A stretch of DNA of 64,000 bases from Lacrimispora sphenoides (GCF_900105215.1 NZ_FOIP01000001.1:3226501-3290500), one strand, 5' to 3'. Counted from the first letter of the stretch, positions 8,361 through 16,240 are shown. Numbers and translations are program-made. The notes: generated from the letters alone by a model not told the origin.

Positions 8361-8597
8361 ATGCCAAGAGGAGTTCGCAAGTCACCACTTGAAAAATTAC
8401 AGGAAGAACTAAAAAGTACACAAGATTCGATAGAACAATATAAAGCTGCAATCAAAACACTTCAGGAAAGAGAAAAGCAAATACAAGAAGGAATTAAAGT
8501 TGAACAGCTTAAGGATTTGTCCACCGTACTTGAAGAGAATAATATAACGATTTCAGCATTAAAGGATTTAATTGCTAACAGTGATAAAACTAAATAA
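8361..8597 (+). CDS. Small coiled-coil phage protein (78 aa)
   Basis: MPRGVRKSPLEKLQEELKS is followed by a heptad-patterned helix to about residue 50 and a short second helix (ENNITISALKDLIA). The basic N terminus plus coiled coil suggests a nucleic-acid- or partner-binding helper of the kind often unnamed in Lachnospiraceae mobile elements. It has its own promoter and terminator. Function unknown. Confidence 0.7.
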   Translation: MPRGVRKSPLEKLQEELKSTQDSIEQYKAAIKTLQEREKQIQEGIKVEQLKDLSTVLEENNITISALKDLIANSDKTK

Positions 8598-8608
8598 TAA
8601 TACAAATA

Positions 8609-8639
8609 GGCTAGTCGAAATGACTGGCTTATTTTTTTG
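8609..8639 (+). terminator. Terminator of the coiled-coil gene
   Basis: An 8-bp stem, GGCTAGTC with GACTGGCT, and a TTTTTTT tail. Confidence 0.8.
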
Positions 8640-8668
8640 TAATCACTATAAAAAAAGTAGCACAAGTG

Positions 8669-8698
8669 TTTACTTTCCTAGAACATATGTGCTATAAT
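8669..8698 (+). promoter_or_regulatory. Promoter with embedded SOS (LexA) box
   Basis: A TTTACT-like -35 element and TATAAT at 8693-8698 bracket GAACATATGTGC (8681-8692). That is near the Gram-positive LexA operator dyad GAACATATGTTC. The box lies in the spacer, so binding would block polymerase: autoregulation of the LexA-like gene. Confidence 0.65.
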
Positions 8699-8733
8699 TG
8701 ATTATAATCAAAAATGAAAGGGTGAGATGTCGA

Positions 8734-9324
8734 ATGAAAAAACTGTCTGATAAACAAAAATTAGTATACGACTATATCAAGCAATATGTCAAGCAAAATG
8801 GATATCCACCTACAGTGAGAGAGGTGGCAGATGAGCTAGGTAAATCAGCTTCTACCGCACAATTTCATATGCAGAAACTGGAAGAACTGGGACATATTGT
8901 CCGAGATCCTGCTAAACCTAGAGCATACGAACTTAAAGAGTTAAATAATAAGACTGTTGACATACCCGTACTTGGTACTGTTGCCGCTGGATTACCGTTA
9001 TATGCAGAACAAAATATAAGAGAATATTTTCCAATCCCTGCCGAAATAGCCAAGGGTAATGACTATTTCATGCTTAAAGTAAAGGGTGACAGCATGATTA
9101 AGGTTGCGATTTATAACGGTGATCTTATTTTAGTGAGTAGGCAGTCCTATGTAGATAATGGAGAAATAGCAGTAGTATTGGTAAATAATGAAGCAACAGT
9201 AAAACGCTTTTATAAAGAAGATGGGTATTATAGATTACAGCCAGAAAATGATTTGATGCCTCCGATTATCGTGTACAATGCCGAAATATTAGGCAAAGTA
9301 GTTGGAGCGTTTAGGACTATGTAA
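8734..9324 (+). CDS. lexA: LexA-like SOS/lysogeny repressor
   Basis: 196 residues. The N-terminal winged helix (residues 1-65, with SASTAQFHMQKLEELG as recognition helix) binds DNA. The C-terminal S24 peptidase domain has the self-cleavage Ala85-Gly86 site, nucleophile Ser120 in KGDSM and general base Lys157 in ATVKR. RecA-stimulated cleavage would derepress targets after DNA damage. As the likely repressor of this prophage it links induction to SOS, although it could also be an extra cellular LexA. The start is at MKKLSD behind GGGTGAG; upstream in-frame codons lack a site. An SOS box overlaps its own promoter. Confidence 0.9.
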   Translation: MKKLSDKQKLVYDYIKQYVKQNGYPPTVREVADELGKSASTAQFHMQKLEELGHIVRDPAKPRAYELKELNNKTVDIPVLGTVAAGLPLYAEQNIREYFPIPAEIAKGNDYFMLKVKGDSMIKVAIYNGDLILVSRQSYVDNGEIAVVLVNNEATVKRFYKEDGYYRLQPENDLMPPIIVYNAEILGKVVGAFRTM

Positions 9325-9347
9325 ATAAAAAACAAAGGAAGATCGTC

Positions 9348-9683
9348 GTGGTATACTATATTAACAAGCAAGCTATAGAGATAAAATCGCAATTTGATGG
9401 GGTTTTACTGACCTCAACAAATGAATGCTGTTGCGCAATTGGAATTCTGGCAAAAATATACGGCCTTCCTATGCCAACAAAATTTGAAACTCTAGAAGAG
9501 ATGAAAGAAGATTTACACAAACAAATTGACAGAAAGCCTATACCGTCTGAATATGCATCAAAAGTAATTAACATGCTCGACGGATATATTAAGCCAGACA
9601 CTATCACAAATGAATTATATGACCTATTGCAATATGCTTATAATGAGCAGCACGGATTTGAACCAGCTTACAAACCGAAGTAA
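9348..9683 (+). CDS. Hypothetical phage protein (111 aa)
   Basis: GTG start behind AAAGGAAG, 24 bases after lexA, so it is probably co-transcribed with it. A cysteine cluster CCCAIG lies near residue 28, followed by helices. No family recognised. A terminator follows directly. Confidence 0.65.
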   Translation: MVYYINKQAIEIKSQFDGVLLTSTNECCCAIGILAKIYGLPMPTKFETLEEMKEDLHKQIDRKPIPSEYASKVINMLDGYIKPDTITNELYDLLQYAYNEQHGFEPAYKPK

Positions 9684-9684
9684 A

Positions 9685-9713
9685 AACAAGGAAGCACTAA
9701 AGGCTTCCTTTCA
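9685..9713 (+). terminator. Terminator of the lexA unit
   Basis: AAGGAAGC and GGCTTCCTT pair around a six-base loop, with TTT following. Confidence 0.7.
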
Positions 9714-9727
9714 TTTCCACTATCAAA

Positions 9728-9754
9728 CGAACATACATTCGTATACAATATAAT
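9728..9754 (+). promoter_or_regulatory. Second SOS box with -10 element
   Basis: CGAACATACATTCG (9728-9741) matches the CGAAC-N4-GTTCG LexA operator in all but one arm base. TATAAT follows at 9749-9754, before the small Cys/His gene. The unit ending in the phage DNA ligase is therefore probably DNA-damage induced. Confidence 0.6.
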
Positions 9755-9766
9755 CGAGGTGATTAG

Positions 9767-9943
9767 ATGTTAGGAAAGTGTCGACTTGCGCCAGACATTA
9801 ATAGGTGTCCCCATTACATTAGAGAAAAAGAAGGCTGTGGAGCCGACCATACAAAATGCGGATTTTTCCGGAACCCGGAGACTAAAAAGGAAATAGGCAA
9901 TCAAAAAGTGCCTAAATGGTTTGAGCAATACTATGATAGGTAG
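9767..9943 (+). CDS. Small Cys/His-rich protein (58 aa)
   Basis: GAGGTG precedes the ATG. Four Cys and two His are arranged as C-x8-C-P-H, then C-x4-DH-x2-KC, and the C terminus is KVPKWFEQYYDR. The pattern fits a small zinc-binding protein. First gene behind an SOS box, 8 bases before the next gene, upstream of DNA ligase. Function unknown. Confidence 0.65.
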   Translation: MLGKCRLAPDINRCPHYIREKEGCGADHTKCGFFRNPETKKEIGNQKVPKWFEQYYDR

Positions 9944-9951
9944 GAAGAGAT

Positions 9952-10263
9952 ATGGGCGTATTTGGAATTGGTACTAATGTAAAAAGAATTGATAGCGGAA
10001 TAATAAGGGGCACCACATACCCCATTGCTTGCATGGCCTGGTATACTCCTGGCTGCCCTCCCAGGCCGTTGCTATTTAAATTTGAGGGCAAAGACGGGAT
10101 TTTACAGACGATAACTGATCTTAAAATAAGCCATACTGATTTTAAATGTTATGACGGTGAGCAAGTCAATGAGTATAGGTGTGATGCGATAATCGGTGGT
10201 ATTCTATTTGGATTTAAGCTTATTTTCTACATCGTTAGTTGTCGATGGGTTATGGTCGTTTGA
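9952..10263 (+). CDS. Hypothetical protein in the SOS/ligase unit (103 aa)
   Basis: GGAAGAG precedes the ATG. Strand-rich sequence with the blocks IRGTTYPIACMAWYTPGCPPRP and EYRCDAIIGGILFGFKLIFY. Cys and aromatic residues are frequent and there is no signal peptide. It follows the small Cys/His gene by 8 bases. I recognise no family; position suggests a DNA-repair or anti-host accessory role. Confidence 0.6.
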   Translation: MGVFGIGTNVKRIDSGIIRGTTYPIACMAWYTPGCPPRPLLFKFEGKDGILQTITDLKISHTDFKCYDGEQVNEYRCDAIIGGILFGFKLIFYIVSCRWVMVV

Positions 10264-10317
10264 ATAAATATTATCGCATATTAGCACACTACCACTATTA
10301 AAAAGGCGGTATGTATA

Positions 10318-11250
10318 ATGGATATGTTTGATGAAAAAGGTATCAAACCTATGCTAATATCAGAAAGAGTTGATCCGTATGACGATGTGGATTCTATCTT
10401 TGAGCTTAAATTTGACGGAATCAGATGTATTGCATATATAGATGATCAATCTACTGATTTAAGGAATAAACGGAATATGATGTTATTGCCAAGATTCCCG
10501 GAATTAGAACTATTACATGAGGGCTGCAAACAGAAATGCATACTTGACGGAGAGTTAATCGTATTAGTCAATGGGAAGCCAGATTTTTACGAAGTCCAAA
10601 GAAGGACGGTCTTAACTGATCCCTTTAAGATAGAACTAGCGTATAAAAAACACCCAGCCGGTTTTGTGGCTTATGATATACTTTACTATAAAGACAAACC
10701 CGTAACTGATTTGCCGCTGATGGAGCGCAAAAAGTTGTTGGACGAAGTAATATCAGAAAGCGATATTTTGTCAAAATCTCGATACATTGAAACTGATGGA
10801 ATAGCAATGTACAAATTCGCGGAAGATTTCAACTTGGAGGGTGTCGTTGGAAAAAAGAAATCAAGCCTATATTGGTTTGGGAAAAAGTCAAAAGAATGGA
10901 AGAAAATTAAAGTACTCAAAGAAGAAGATTTTATATGCATAGGTTATATGTTCAATAAAAACAGCATGACTACCCTGATACTAGCGAAGTATGATGACAA
11001 GAATAAACTAATTATTACGAACCATGTTTCTCTCGGAGTAAGTATCGCTAAGCTTAAACAACATGGCATGAAAATTTCCGATTGCCCCATAGATAGTTTA
11101 ACCGGATATGCCGATGCAACATGGATTGAGCCAATGGTATGTACTATTGAATATATGCCTTCTGAGAAAGAAGGAATACGCCAACCGACATTCAAAAGTG
11201 TGCGAGTCGACAAATTGCCTGAAAAATGTAGATTACACAATACACATTGA
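10318..11250 (+). CDS. ATP-dependent DNA ligase, LigD ligase-domain type (prophage copy)
   Basis: 310 residues, collinear with the host ligase at 2316-3239 over its full length, with roughly half of residues alike by eye. Motif I is KFDGIR (Lys31), motif III LDGELIVL with the canonical DGE, motif IV EGVVGKKK, motif V EWKKIKV, then the OB domain. It seals ends with ATP. No phage Ku is nearby, so it may borrow host Ku or act in phage DNA replication or circularisation. Behind an SOS-box unit, ending just before the fibre cassettes. Confidence 0.85.
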   Translation: MDMFDEKGIKPMLISERVDPYDDVDSIFELKFDGIRCIAYIDDQSTDLRNKRNMMLLPRFPELELLHEGCKQKCILDGELIVLVNGKPDFYEVQRRTVLTDPFKIELAYKKHPAGFVAYDILYYKDKPVTDLPLMERKKLLDEVISESDILSKSRYIETDGIAMYKFAEDFNLEGVVGKKKSSLYWFGKKSKEWKKIKVLKEEDFICIGYMFNKNSMTTLILAKYDDKNKLIITNHVSLGVSIAKLKQHGMKISDCPIDSLTGYADATWIEPMVCTIEYMPSEKEGIRQPTFKSVRVDKLPEKCRLHNTH

Positions 11251-11333
11251 TTTATAATAAAACTCAGATTTGCTTAAAATATGGGAGCTAAAATGCTTCT
11301 ATATTTTTTAACAACGAAAAGAACATATGTACG

Positions 11334-11525
11334 ATAAATAGCAATTTAACTAATAAAGCTGATAAAAGCGCTTTGGTTGACAAAAACCAGTTTATGTATG
11401 CGTATAATGCCGCTGACTGGAAAGTTTTATTAGGCTTGGAAAATGGCTGGTTATTTGTGCGGATCGTAAATATTAATACAGGTGTCAACGTCTATAATGG
11501 TAAAGTACAACTCACATCATTTTAA
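11334..11525 (+). pseudogene. Silent tail-fibre C-terminal cassette 1
   Basis: A start-less open frame that begins inside a recombination site (ATA AAT AGC AAT TTA, I-N-S-N-L) and encodes 63 residues: TNKADKSALVDKNQFMYAYN..., ending NGKVQLTSF and a stop. In-frame codons upstream have no start and no ribosome site. It is intact rather than decayed: after inversion it would fuse in frame to the fibre at 13963-14781. It points toward cassette 2 and meets it in a shared palindrome. Confidence 0.8.
11335..11348 (+). repeat. Fibre recombination site S1
   Basis: TAAATAGCAATTTA, an imperfect palindrome (TAAAT-AGCA-ATTTA) suited to a tyrosine recombinase. Sense orientation plus. Preceded by a possible SOS-like dyad at 11320-11333. 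Confidence 0.85.
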
Positions 11526-11529
11526 ATGA

Positions 11530-11886
11530 TCATTTAAGCCTGGTAACAAACAGCCAACCTTCGGCATACAGTGTCGTACCATTAAAGTGCCTTGTCTGCA
11601 ATACAACATTTTTACTGCTTTCAGATATCTTAATTATGCACGAATGTGTAAATGCTTGAAATCCGGCTGCAAGTACTAATGATGCTGATCCGCGACCGTC
11701 CAACTCATCTCCAACTTTTAAATATCGGTCAACTCGTGATGTTGTGGTCAAAGTTAATCTAATACTGGAGTTGACAATGTAAGTCCCTGGTGGCAACCAA
11801 ATATTGGTTACTGACGTTATAGAATCTGTTGGCACGTTTATTGTTCCAGTAGCCATATCATATTCATAACCTAAATTGCTATTTAG
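11530..11886 (-). pseudogene. Silent tail-fibre C-terminal cassette 2
   Basis: The frame begins with the site codons CTA AAT AGC AAT TTA (L-N-S-N-L), continues GYEYDMATGTINVPTDSIT and ends FVTRLK: 118 codons plus stop. An internal ATG would give a 108-residue protein but has no ribosome site, and an in-frame stop lies just before the site. The strand-rich sequence is typical of a receptor-binding beta domain. It is a silent alternative tip for the fibre gene, in the same orientation as the expressed one. Confidence 0.8.
11872..11885 (-). repeat. Fibre recombination site S2
   Basis: The same 14-bp core TAAATAGCAATTTA on the minus strand, at the 5' edge of cassette 2 and 45 bases upstream of the recombinase start. 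Confidence 0.85.
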
Positions 11887-11930
11887 TGAATATCAATCAA
11901 ATGAAATAAAAAATGAAAGGAGGTGTAGCA

Positions 11931-12959
11931 ATGTGCTCATCCATTACATCCAGTGTTATTGATAGTATAATGATAGAACTATCCGAAAATAACATAATAA
12001 CAGCCGATAAGCTTTCAGATACTAAAATGATTTTAGAAATATGCCTTTTAAAATATAATATTTCAGAAATTGAACAAAAAAATGAGATTTCCACTGACGT
12101 AGATAGGACACAATTTTATTTACAACAATTTTTATTAAACATGAAATTACGAGGCTGTACTGCTGGAAGTATTAAGAGTTACAATAATGAATTAAAAAAT
12201 TTTTTGTTATACATAAATAAACAAATTAATGATATCACTTATCATGATATACAAAATTTTTTGGCTTATGGAAAAATACACAAAAAATGGGCAGATAGAA
12301 CATACAATATAAAATTAATTATAATCCGCTCTTTCTTTGCGTTTTTGTATGAAGAAGACTATATAAAAACTAATCCTGGGAAAAAACTTCATGAAACCAA
12401 GGTTGAACATAAAATTGGAATAATAGTAACCCCATATCAAAGGGAAGAAATAAAATGTGCTTGCAAAAATGAAAGAGAACAGGCAATGTGCGAAATGCTA
12501 TATAGCACCGGTGCTAGAATAAGCGAGTTGTGTGCCTTGAATATACATGATATAAATTTTCATAACATGTCTGCGATTGTATATGGTAAGGGCAGAAAAG
12601 AAAGAGAGATATATTTTAACGCACCAACCAAATTACATCTTGAAAAATATTTGGATTCAAGGTCAGATAATAATCCGGCTTTATTTGTGATATCTAAAAA
12701 ACCATATACAAGACTGACTCCATCTTCAGTTAGAGCTATGCTAAAAAGAATAAAACAAAGAGATGACAATATTGCGAATATTAAATTAACACCACATGTA
12801 TTCCGAAGAACGGTAGGTACTGATATGATAAATAAAGGCGCCCCTTTGGAAATTGTTGCAGAAAAATTAGGCCATATAAAACTAGATACCACAAGACAGT
12901 GCTACGCTTCAATTAGCAGAAATACCGTACATCAAGCAAACAATAAGTACATTGGATAA
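11931..12959 (+). CDS. Tyrosine recombinase of the fibre-switching system
   Basis: 342 residues. N-terminal SAM-like core-binding domain (about 45-130), then the catalytic domain with Arg196 (GARISEL), His289-x-x-Arg292 (PHVFRRT), His315 (LGHIKL) and the nucleophile Tyr325 (QCYASI). All catalytic residues are present. The start is at MCSSITSS behind AAAGGAGGTG; the ATG 18 bases earlier lies within the ribosome-site region. It sits between cassettes 2 and 3, inside the outermost site pair, so it is itself inverted by S1-S4 recombination. Inferred role: Rci/PinQ-like inversion of fibre tips. Confidence 0.88.
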   Translation: MCSSITSSVIDSIMIELSENNIITADKLSDTKMILEICLLKYNISEIEQKNEISTDVDRTQFYLQQFLLNMKLRGCTAGSIKSYNNELKNFLLYINKQINDITYHDIQNFLAYGKIHKKWADRTYNIKLIIIRSFFAFLYEEDYIKTNPGKKLHETKVEHKIGIIVTPYQREEIKCACKNEREQAMCEMLYSTGARISELCALNIHDINFHNMSAIVYGKGRKEREIYFNAPTKLHLEKYLDSRSDNNPALFVISKKPYTRLTPSSVRAMLKRIKQRDDNIANIKLTPHVFRRTVGTDMINKGAPLEIVAEKLGHIKLDTTRQCYASISRNTVHQANNKYIG

Positions 12960-12993
12960 CAGAGGGAAACAATTAAAAATATCGCCCCCTCTG
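12960..12993. terminator. Hairpin between convergent recombinase and XkdX-like genes
   Basis: CAGAGGG and CCCTCTG pair around a 20-base AT-rich loop between the two convergent genes. T runs are weak on both strands. Confidence 0.4.
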
Positions 12994-13003
12994 CTTGTTG
13001 TAT

Positions 13004-13123
13004 TTATGGTATTAGAATATTATTCTTTTCATTTTCAGTAATCCATTTCTTAGAAACTGCATTTTCGAGTAACGTTTCAGATAATTTACCAGATTTAAAT
13101 AACCACAATAACATTTCAAACAT
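13004..13123 (-). CDS. XkdX-like small tail-region protein (39 aa)
   Basis: MFEMLLWLFKSGKLSETLLEN followed by AVSKKWITENEKNNIL matches the pattern of XkdX proteins (a short helix, then a W-I-T-x-x-x motif), which lie just after tail-fibre genes in many Firmicutes phages. The ATG follows the previous gene's stop by one base, with GGAGGGAAAA as ribosome site. Role unknown, possibly fibre assembly. Confidence 0.65.
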   Translation of the reverse strand: MFEMLLWLFKSGKLSETLLENAVSKKWITENEKNNILIP

Positions 13124-13124
13124 A

Positions 13125-13532
13125 TCATTTTCCCTCCAATTCATTTAGTATTAAAGTACCAAGACTTTCTTTCATAGCCGCATTTTCCTTTTCTAAAGCA
13201 ATAATTCTCTCATTTAAATCGGGTAGTTTAAACTCTCCAATTGCGACATCTGTTTTAATTTCTGTTATTCCATCCTCATCTGTTGCTACAACATATTCTT
13301 CAATGCTGTTTAACCTCCCAGCATATATTAAATCAGATCTTATCCAATCCGTTTTTCCAGAAAGTCCAATTTGAGAAATTTCTCCATTTGCTTTTATAAT
13401 GGTTTTAATTTCATTAAGAGATAATGTCCCCATCTGAAAAGCAATTTTCCCTCCATTGTCGGACAAATCAACTCCTCCTACAACTAAGTCAAATTCAGCA
13501 TTTCCAAATTTAATTTTTTCAATTTTATTCAT
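13125..13532 (-). CDS. Phage tail-region protein (135 aa)
   Basis: MNKIEKIKFGNAEFDLVVGG opens a beta-rich N-terminal part, and the last 30 residues form a coiled coil (LNERIIALEKENAAMKESL). This type of protein is often found between the fibre and XkdX-like genes in Lachnospiraceae phages. It may be a fibre accessory or chaperone. AAAGGAATG lies before the ATG. It lies inside the largest invertible segment. Confidence 0.65.
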   Translation of the reverse strand: MNKIEKIKFGNAEFDLVVGGVDLSDNGGKIAFQMGTLSLNEIKTIIKANGEISQIGLSGKTDWIRSDLIYAGRLNSIEEYVVATDEDGITEIKTDVAIGEFKLPDLNERIIALEKENAAMKESLGTLILNELEGK

Positions 13533-13547
13533 AAATTCATTCCTTTC

Positions 13548-13582
13548 TTTTTTAAAATAAAAATAAGTCCGTATATGGGACT
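13548..13582 (-). terminator. Terminator-like hairpin before the 135-aa gene
   Basis: AGTCC and GGACT around CATATAC, followed on the minus strand by TATTTTTATTTT. It would end transcripts entering from the fibre side. Confidence 0.55.
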
Positions 13583-13605
13583 AGTTTGCGAGCAAGCTTA
13601 GTTAT

Positions 13606-13941
13606 CTAAATAGCAATTTAGCTAATAGACTTATTTATGTTAGTGGGTTTTCCACTGTACCTGCAGCCAATATTAGGGTTGCGGTTGGTCAGATATCTGT
13701 AACTGTACCAGCTAATGCGGAAAACTTCGTGATTAATGCTTCATCATTAACCGCAGGTGGATTGACTAACGGCGAAAATATAATTGGAATTAGCTGGTAT
13801 TCCACGGATCTTACTAGCATCTTTCCAATCGGATTTAGGTTGTCTTCGTCTAACCAAGTTGCTGTATATTTAAATAAAACGTCGACTGCTGAATTTACTT
13901 TAAATCTAAGGTATGTAACCTATTACTTTAAATCTTCTTAG
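13606..13941 (+). pseudogene. Silent tail-fibre C-terminal cassette 3
   Basis: A start-less frame, CTA AAT AGC AAT TTA (L-N-S-N-L), then ANRLIYVSGFSTVPAANIR... ending RYVTYYFKSS: 111 codons plus stop. An in-frame TAG lies 24 bases before the site. It faces the expressed cassette tail to tail, so one inversion between S3 and S4 (about 610 bp) would put it in the fibre gene. Beta-rich, with no similarity by eye to the other tips beyond the site. Confidence 0.82.
13607..13620 (+). repeat. Fibre recombination site S3
   Basis: TAAATAGCAATTTA on the plus strand at the 5' edge of cassette 3, inverted relative to S4. Confidence 0.85.
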
Positions 13942-13962
13942 TGTATATTTTAAATGATCATT

Positions 13963-14781
13963 TTAACTTGCTATATAAAAAACAGTACCCTCAACGTACG
14001 CATTCTTAGCGACTCCATCGCCATTTATTAGCTCACAGTGTAATCCCCACTTACCACTCTGTGAATGATATGTTTCTGTAGTAATGGCTGTAGTAGCTGA
14101 TTTCACAGACACTATATGATTTCCAGTATACGGTAAATCCAGTAAAACATTGCCACTCGCATCTGTAGTGCCTGAATAATTAATTTTTTTAAATAACGAG
14201 TTTAAATTGCTATTTAGATCGGTAATGGATTGTTTAAGATTGTACGCTAATGCTGCACTGGCCGCTTTAGTTGTAATGTTTTCAAACTGGTTTGATATCA
14301 TCGCCTTCAATAAAGCATTTTCATCTAAATCCATGGTTGTTGCAATACTTTTAGAGATTTTTCCTAGTATGATCGACCATGCTTCGTTGGCTATCAAGTT
14401 TGCCAGCTTTGTAGCTTGCTGAAAATTAGTATCTACATTCATTTTTCCGTCTGAACCAACTTTTGTCCCATCGCCCGATGTAGTAATACCAAATTCAGTT
14501 TGAGTGGCCTTCTTTGCACTAATTGTTCCGATTTCATTAATTTTAATAGATATATTATCAGGTTTTACTACACCAGGACTATCCTCAGTAGCAACGCCAC
14601 CACCCTGTGCTGACAATTGATAATAATTTGTATTTGTTGGTAATGTTCCAATTGGAGGTAGAGTATGTACAAGATAACTACTCCCATTATAAGATACGAC
14701 TCTGCCAACCTTATATTGTTTTGTATCAACCCATTCTCCATCTGGTATTATTGCTATTGTTCCATAATTTTTTGTTGCCAT
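13963..14781 (-). CDS. Phase-variable tail fibre / receptor-binding protein (expressed form)
   Basis: 272 residues. The constant part (1-188) opens MATKNYGTIAIIPDGEWVDTK, a carbohydrate-binding-module-like WxxxxxY fold (VGRVVSYNGSSYLVHTLPP), then helical shaft sequence ending SITD. The variable tip (84 residues) begins at the recombination site as LNSNL and runs SLFKKINYSGTTDASGNVLLDLP... to the stop. The ATG overlaps the baseplate gene stop. The tip probably contacts the host receptor; three alternative tips are stored at 11334-11525, 11530-11886 and 13606-13941. Confidence 0.85.
   Translation of the reverse strand: MATKNYGTIAIIPDGEWVDTKQYKVGRVVSYNGSSYLVHTLPPIGTLPTNTNYYQLSAQGGGVATEDSPGVVKPDNISIKINEIGTISAKKATQTEFGITTSGDGTKVGSDGKMNVDTNFQQATKLANLIANEAWSIILGKISKSIATTMDLDENALLKAMISNQFENITTKAASAALAYNLKQSITDLNSNLNSLFKKINYSGTTDASGNVLLDLPYTGNHIVSVKSATTAITTETYHSQSGKWGLHCELINGDGVAKNAYVEGTVFYIAS
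14203..14216 (-). repeat. Fibre recombination site S4 (expressed junction)
   Basis: TAAATAGCAATTTA inside the expressed fibre gene, minus strand, marking the change from constant shaft to variable tip. Confidence 0.88.
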
Positions 14782-15743
14782 TATATCACTTCCTCCCCAT
14801 AAAGATCTCCATCATCTATCCAAAAATCCATACCTTTGGCTTCGGTTTCGCTCATTAATTCACCAGTTTCGAAATCAATATAAAATAACGGGATAATTAA
14901 TTTTGATGCAGTGTCTACCTGTTCTTTTAAATTCTTTGTTTGGCGATAGTACCATTCAGCGTTATCTTCAGTATCTTCGGGTATGATTCCGCCTTTAGCA
15001 AATCGCTGTGCCATATTTGCGTAATTATTCGCATCGTTAGCTTTCTGGGTAACATGTATTAATGTGTTATCTGCCGTATCTATTAACTGATTTGCCGTAG
15101 AAACCGCTGTGTTTGCTTGTGTAAGTGTATTGTTTACTTCGACCGTTAGCTGCTGAATGTAAGTTTCTGTTGACTGTATTAAAGCATCAACATTGGATTG
15201 CATTTCAGAAAATTGACTTTGATAAGTCGACATGTCATTTTGTATCTGAATGATAAGTTGATTAATTTCTTCTTGGCTTGCGTCTAAATCCTCAATTAGA
15301 TCTGGAATGGTGAGAGCTTGCGATATCAAGTTTGACAACACATCAAAATCTTCGCTTGCAATTAATCCATCATAGTTAATCAACGATTTCTGAATTAATA
15401 AGTTCTGCTGTCTAGTAGAAATAACAGCAGGACTTCCAGGTTCTTGGATAACAAATTCGTATTTCACTTTACCTACTTTTGAAAGCATCCTGCTTGTCAT
15501 AATTAAAATAGGATATCCATTTTCCCATGGCTCATCAAGCCAGTCATCAACGTATGGGGTTGACTCACCATCGGCCCACATTCGTATTCTAATAGCTTCG
15601 TTTCCTTTCAATGAAACCATGTTGCCCTTATCTGTAATCATTATCCTGTATTTACGAGATAGATTATCGTACTGCTTAACCTTCTCATATACATAACTCA
15701 TTTCTTGTGATACATCGGCTCTTATAGATTTATAAGAAATCAA
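14781..15743 (-). CDS. BppU-like upper baseplate protein
   Basis: 320 residues. The N-terminal about 120 residues (KYRIMITDKGNMVSLKGNEAIRIRMW... FVIQEPGSPAVIST) match the BppU N-terminal domain that attaches receptor-binding proteins to siphophage baseplates. A long coiled coil follows (about 150-270, with LTQANTAVSTANQLIDTADN). The C terminus is short and acidic. Coupled by overlap to the fibre gene, so it probably carries that fibre. Confidence 0.78.
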   Translation of the reverse strand: MISYKSIRADVSQEMSYVYEKVKQYDNLSRKYRIMITDKGNMVSLKGNEAIRIRMWADGESTPYVDDWLDEPWENGYPILIMTSRMLSKVGKVKYEFVIQEPGSPAVISTRQQNLLIQKSLINYDGLIASEDFDVLSNLISQALTIPDLIEDLDASQEEINQLIIQIQNDMSTYQSQFSEMQSNVDALIQSTETYIQQLTVEVNNTLTQANTAVSTANQLIDTADNTLIHVTQKANDANNYANMAQRFAKGGIIPEDTEDNAEWYYRQTKNLKEQVDTASKLIIPLFYIDFETGELMSETEAKGMDFWIDDGDLYGEEVI

Positions 15744-15807
15744 GATGAAACCTCCCTTCTATTGTGCTTTTTCAATAAAAAAGCGCTATTTACGCTCTGA
15801 TTGTTTT

Positions 15808-16215
15808 TCATTTTATTTTAATTAATTTATCTAAGGCCAAAAGATATCCTGGCTCCAACATAAACGATGGGTTATTATCAACAAACTTGTCATAATCAAG
15901 TAGATATGGATCAATTTCAACCTCTAATTCTCCAAGTTTTGAAATCGATTCATCATATCTCTCGTGATCTTCATCACTCTTATAATTTGGAAGCACTTTG
16001 CCGTCTTCTAAGATCTTGGCATATTTACCTTCAATATCTTTGTAAAGATATTCTTTCATAAGTTTGTTTTGTTCTGTCTCGTAGTAAGTGCAGTGTTCTT
16101 TAATAATTCTTACATTTCTAAATATCCAATAGCTCATTTCTTGTGGCACTTTAATTCCGGATAGGCCACCAATAGCCCTATCCATATTTACGACTTCGTA
16201 TAAATGTAATTTCAT
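15808..16215 (-). CDS. Phage protein of DUF1617-like type (135 aa)
   Basis: MKLHLYEVVNMDRAIGGLSG... with an acidic helical centre and ending LEPGYLLALDKLIKIK. Fits small phage proteins of the DUF1617 kind located near tail genes; assignment is tentative. AAGGAGA lies before the ATG; weak hairpins flank it. Confidence 0.55.
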   Translation of the reverse strand: MKLHLYEVVNMDRAIGGLSGIKVPQEMSYWIFRNVRIIKEHCTYYETEQNKLMKEYLYKDIEGKYAKILEDGKVLPNYKSDEDHERYDESISKLGELEVEIDPYLLDYDKFVDNNPSFMLEPGYLLALDKLIKIK

Positions 16216-16240
16216 ATATTCTCCTTATTTTAGGCAACAA

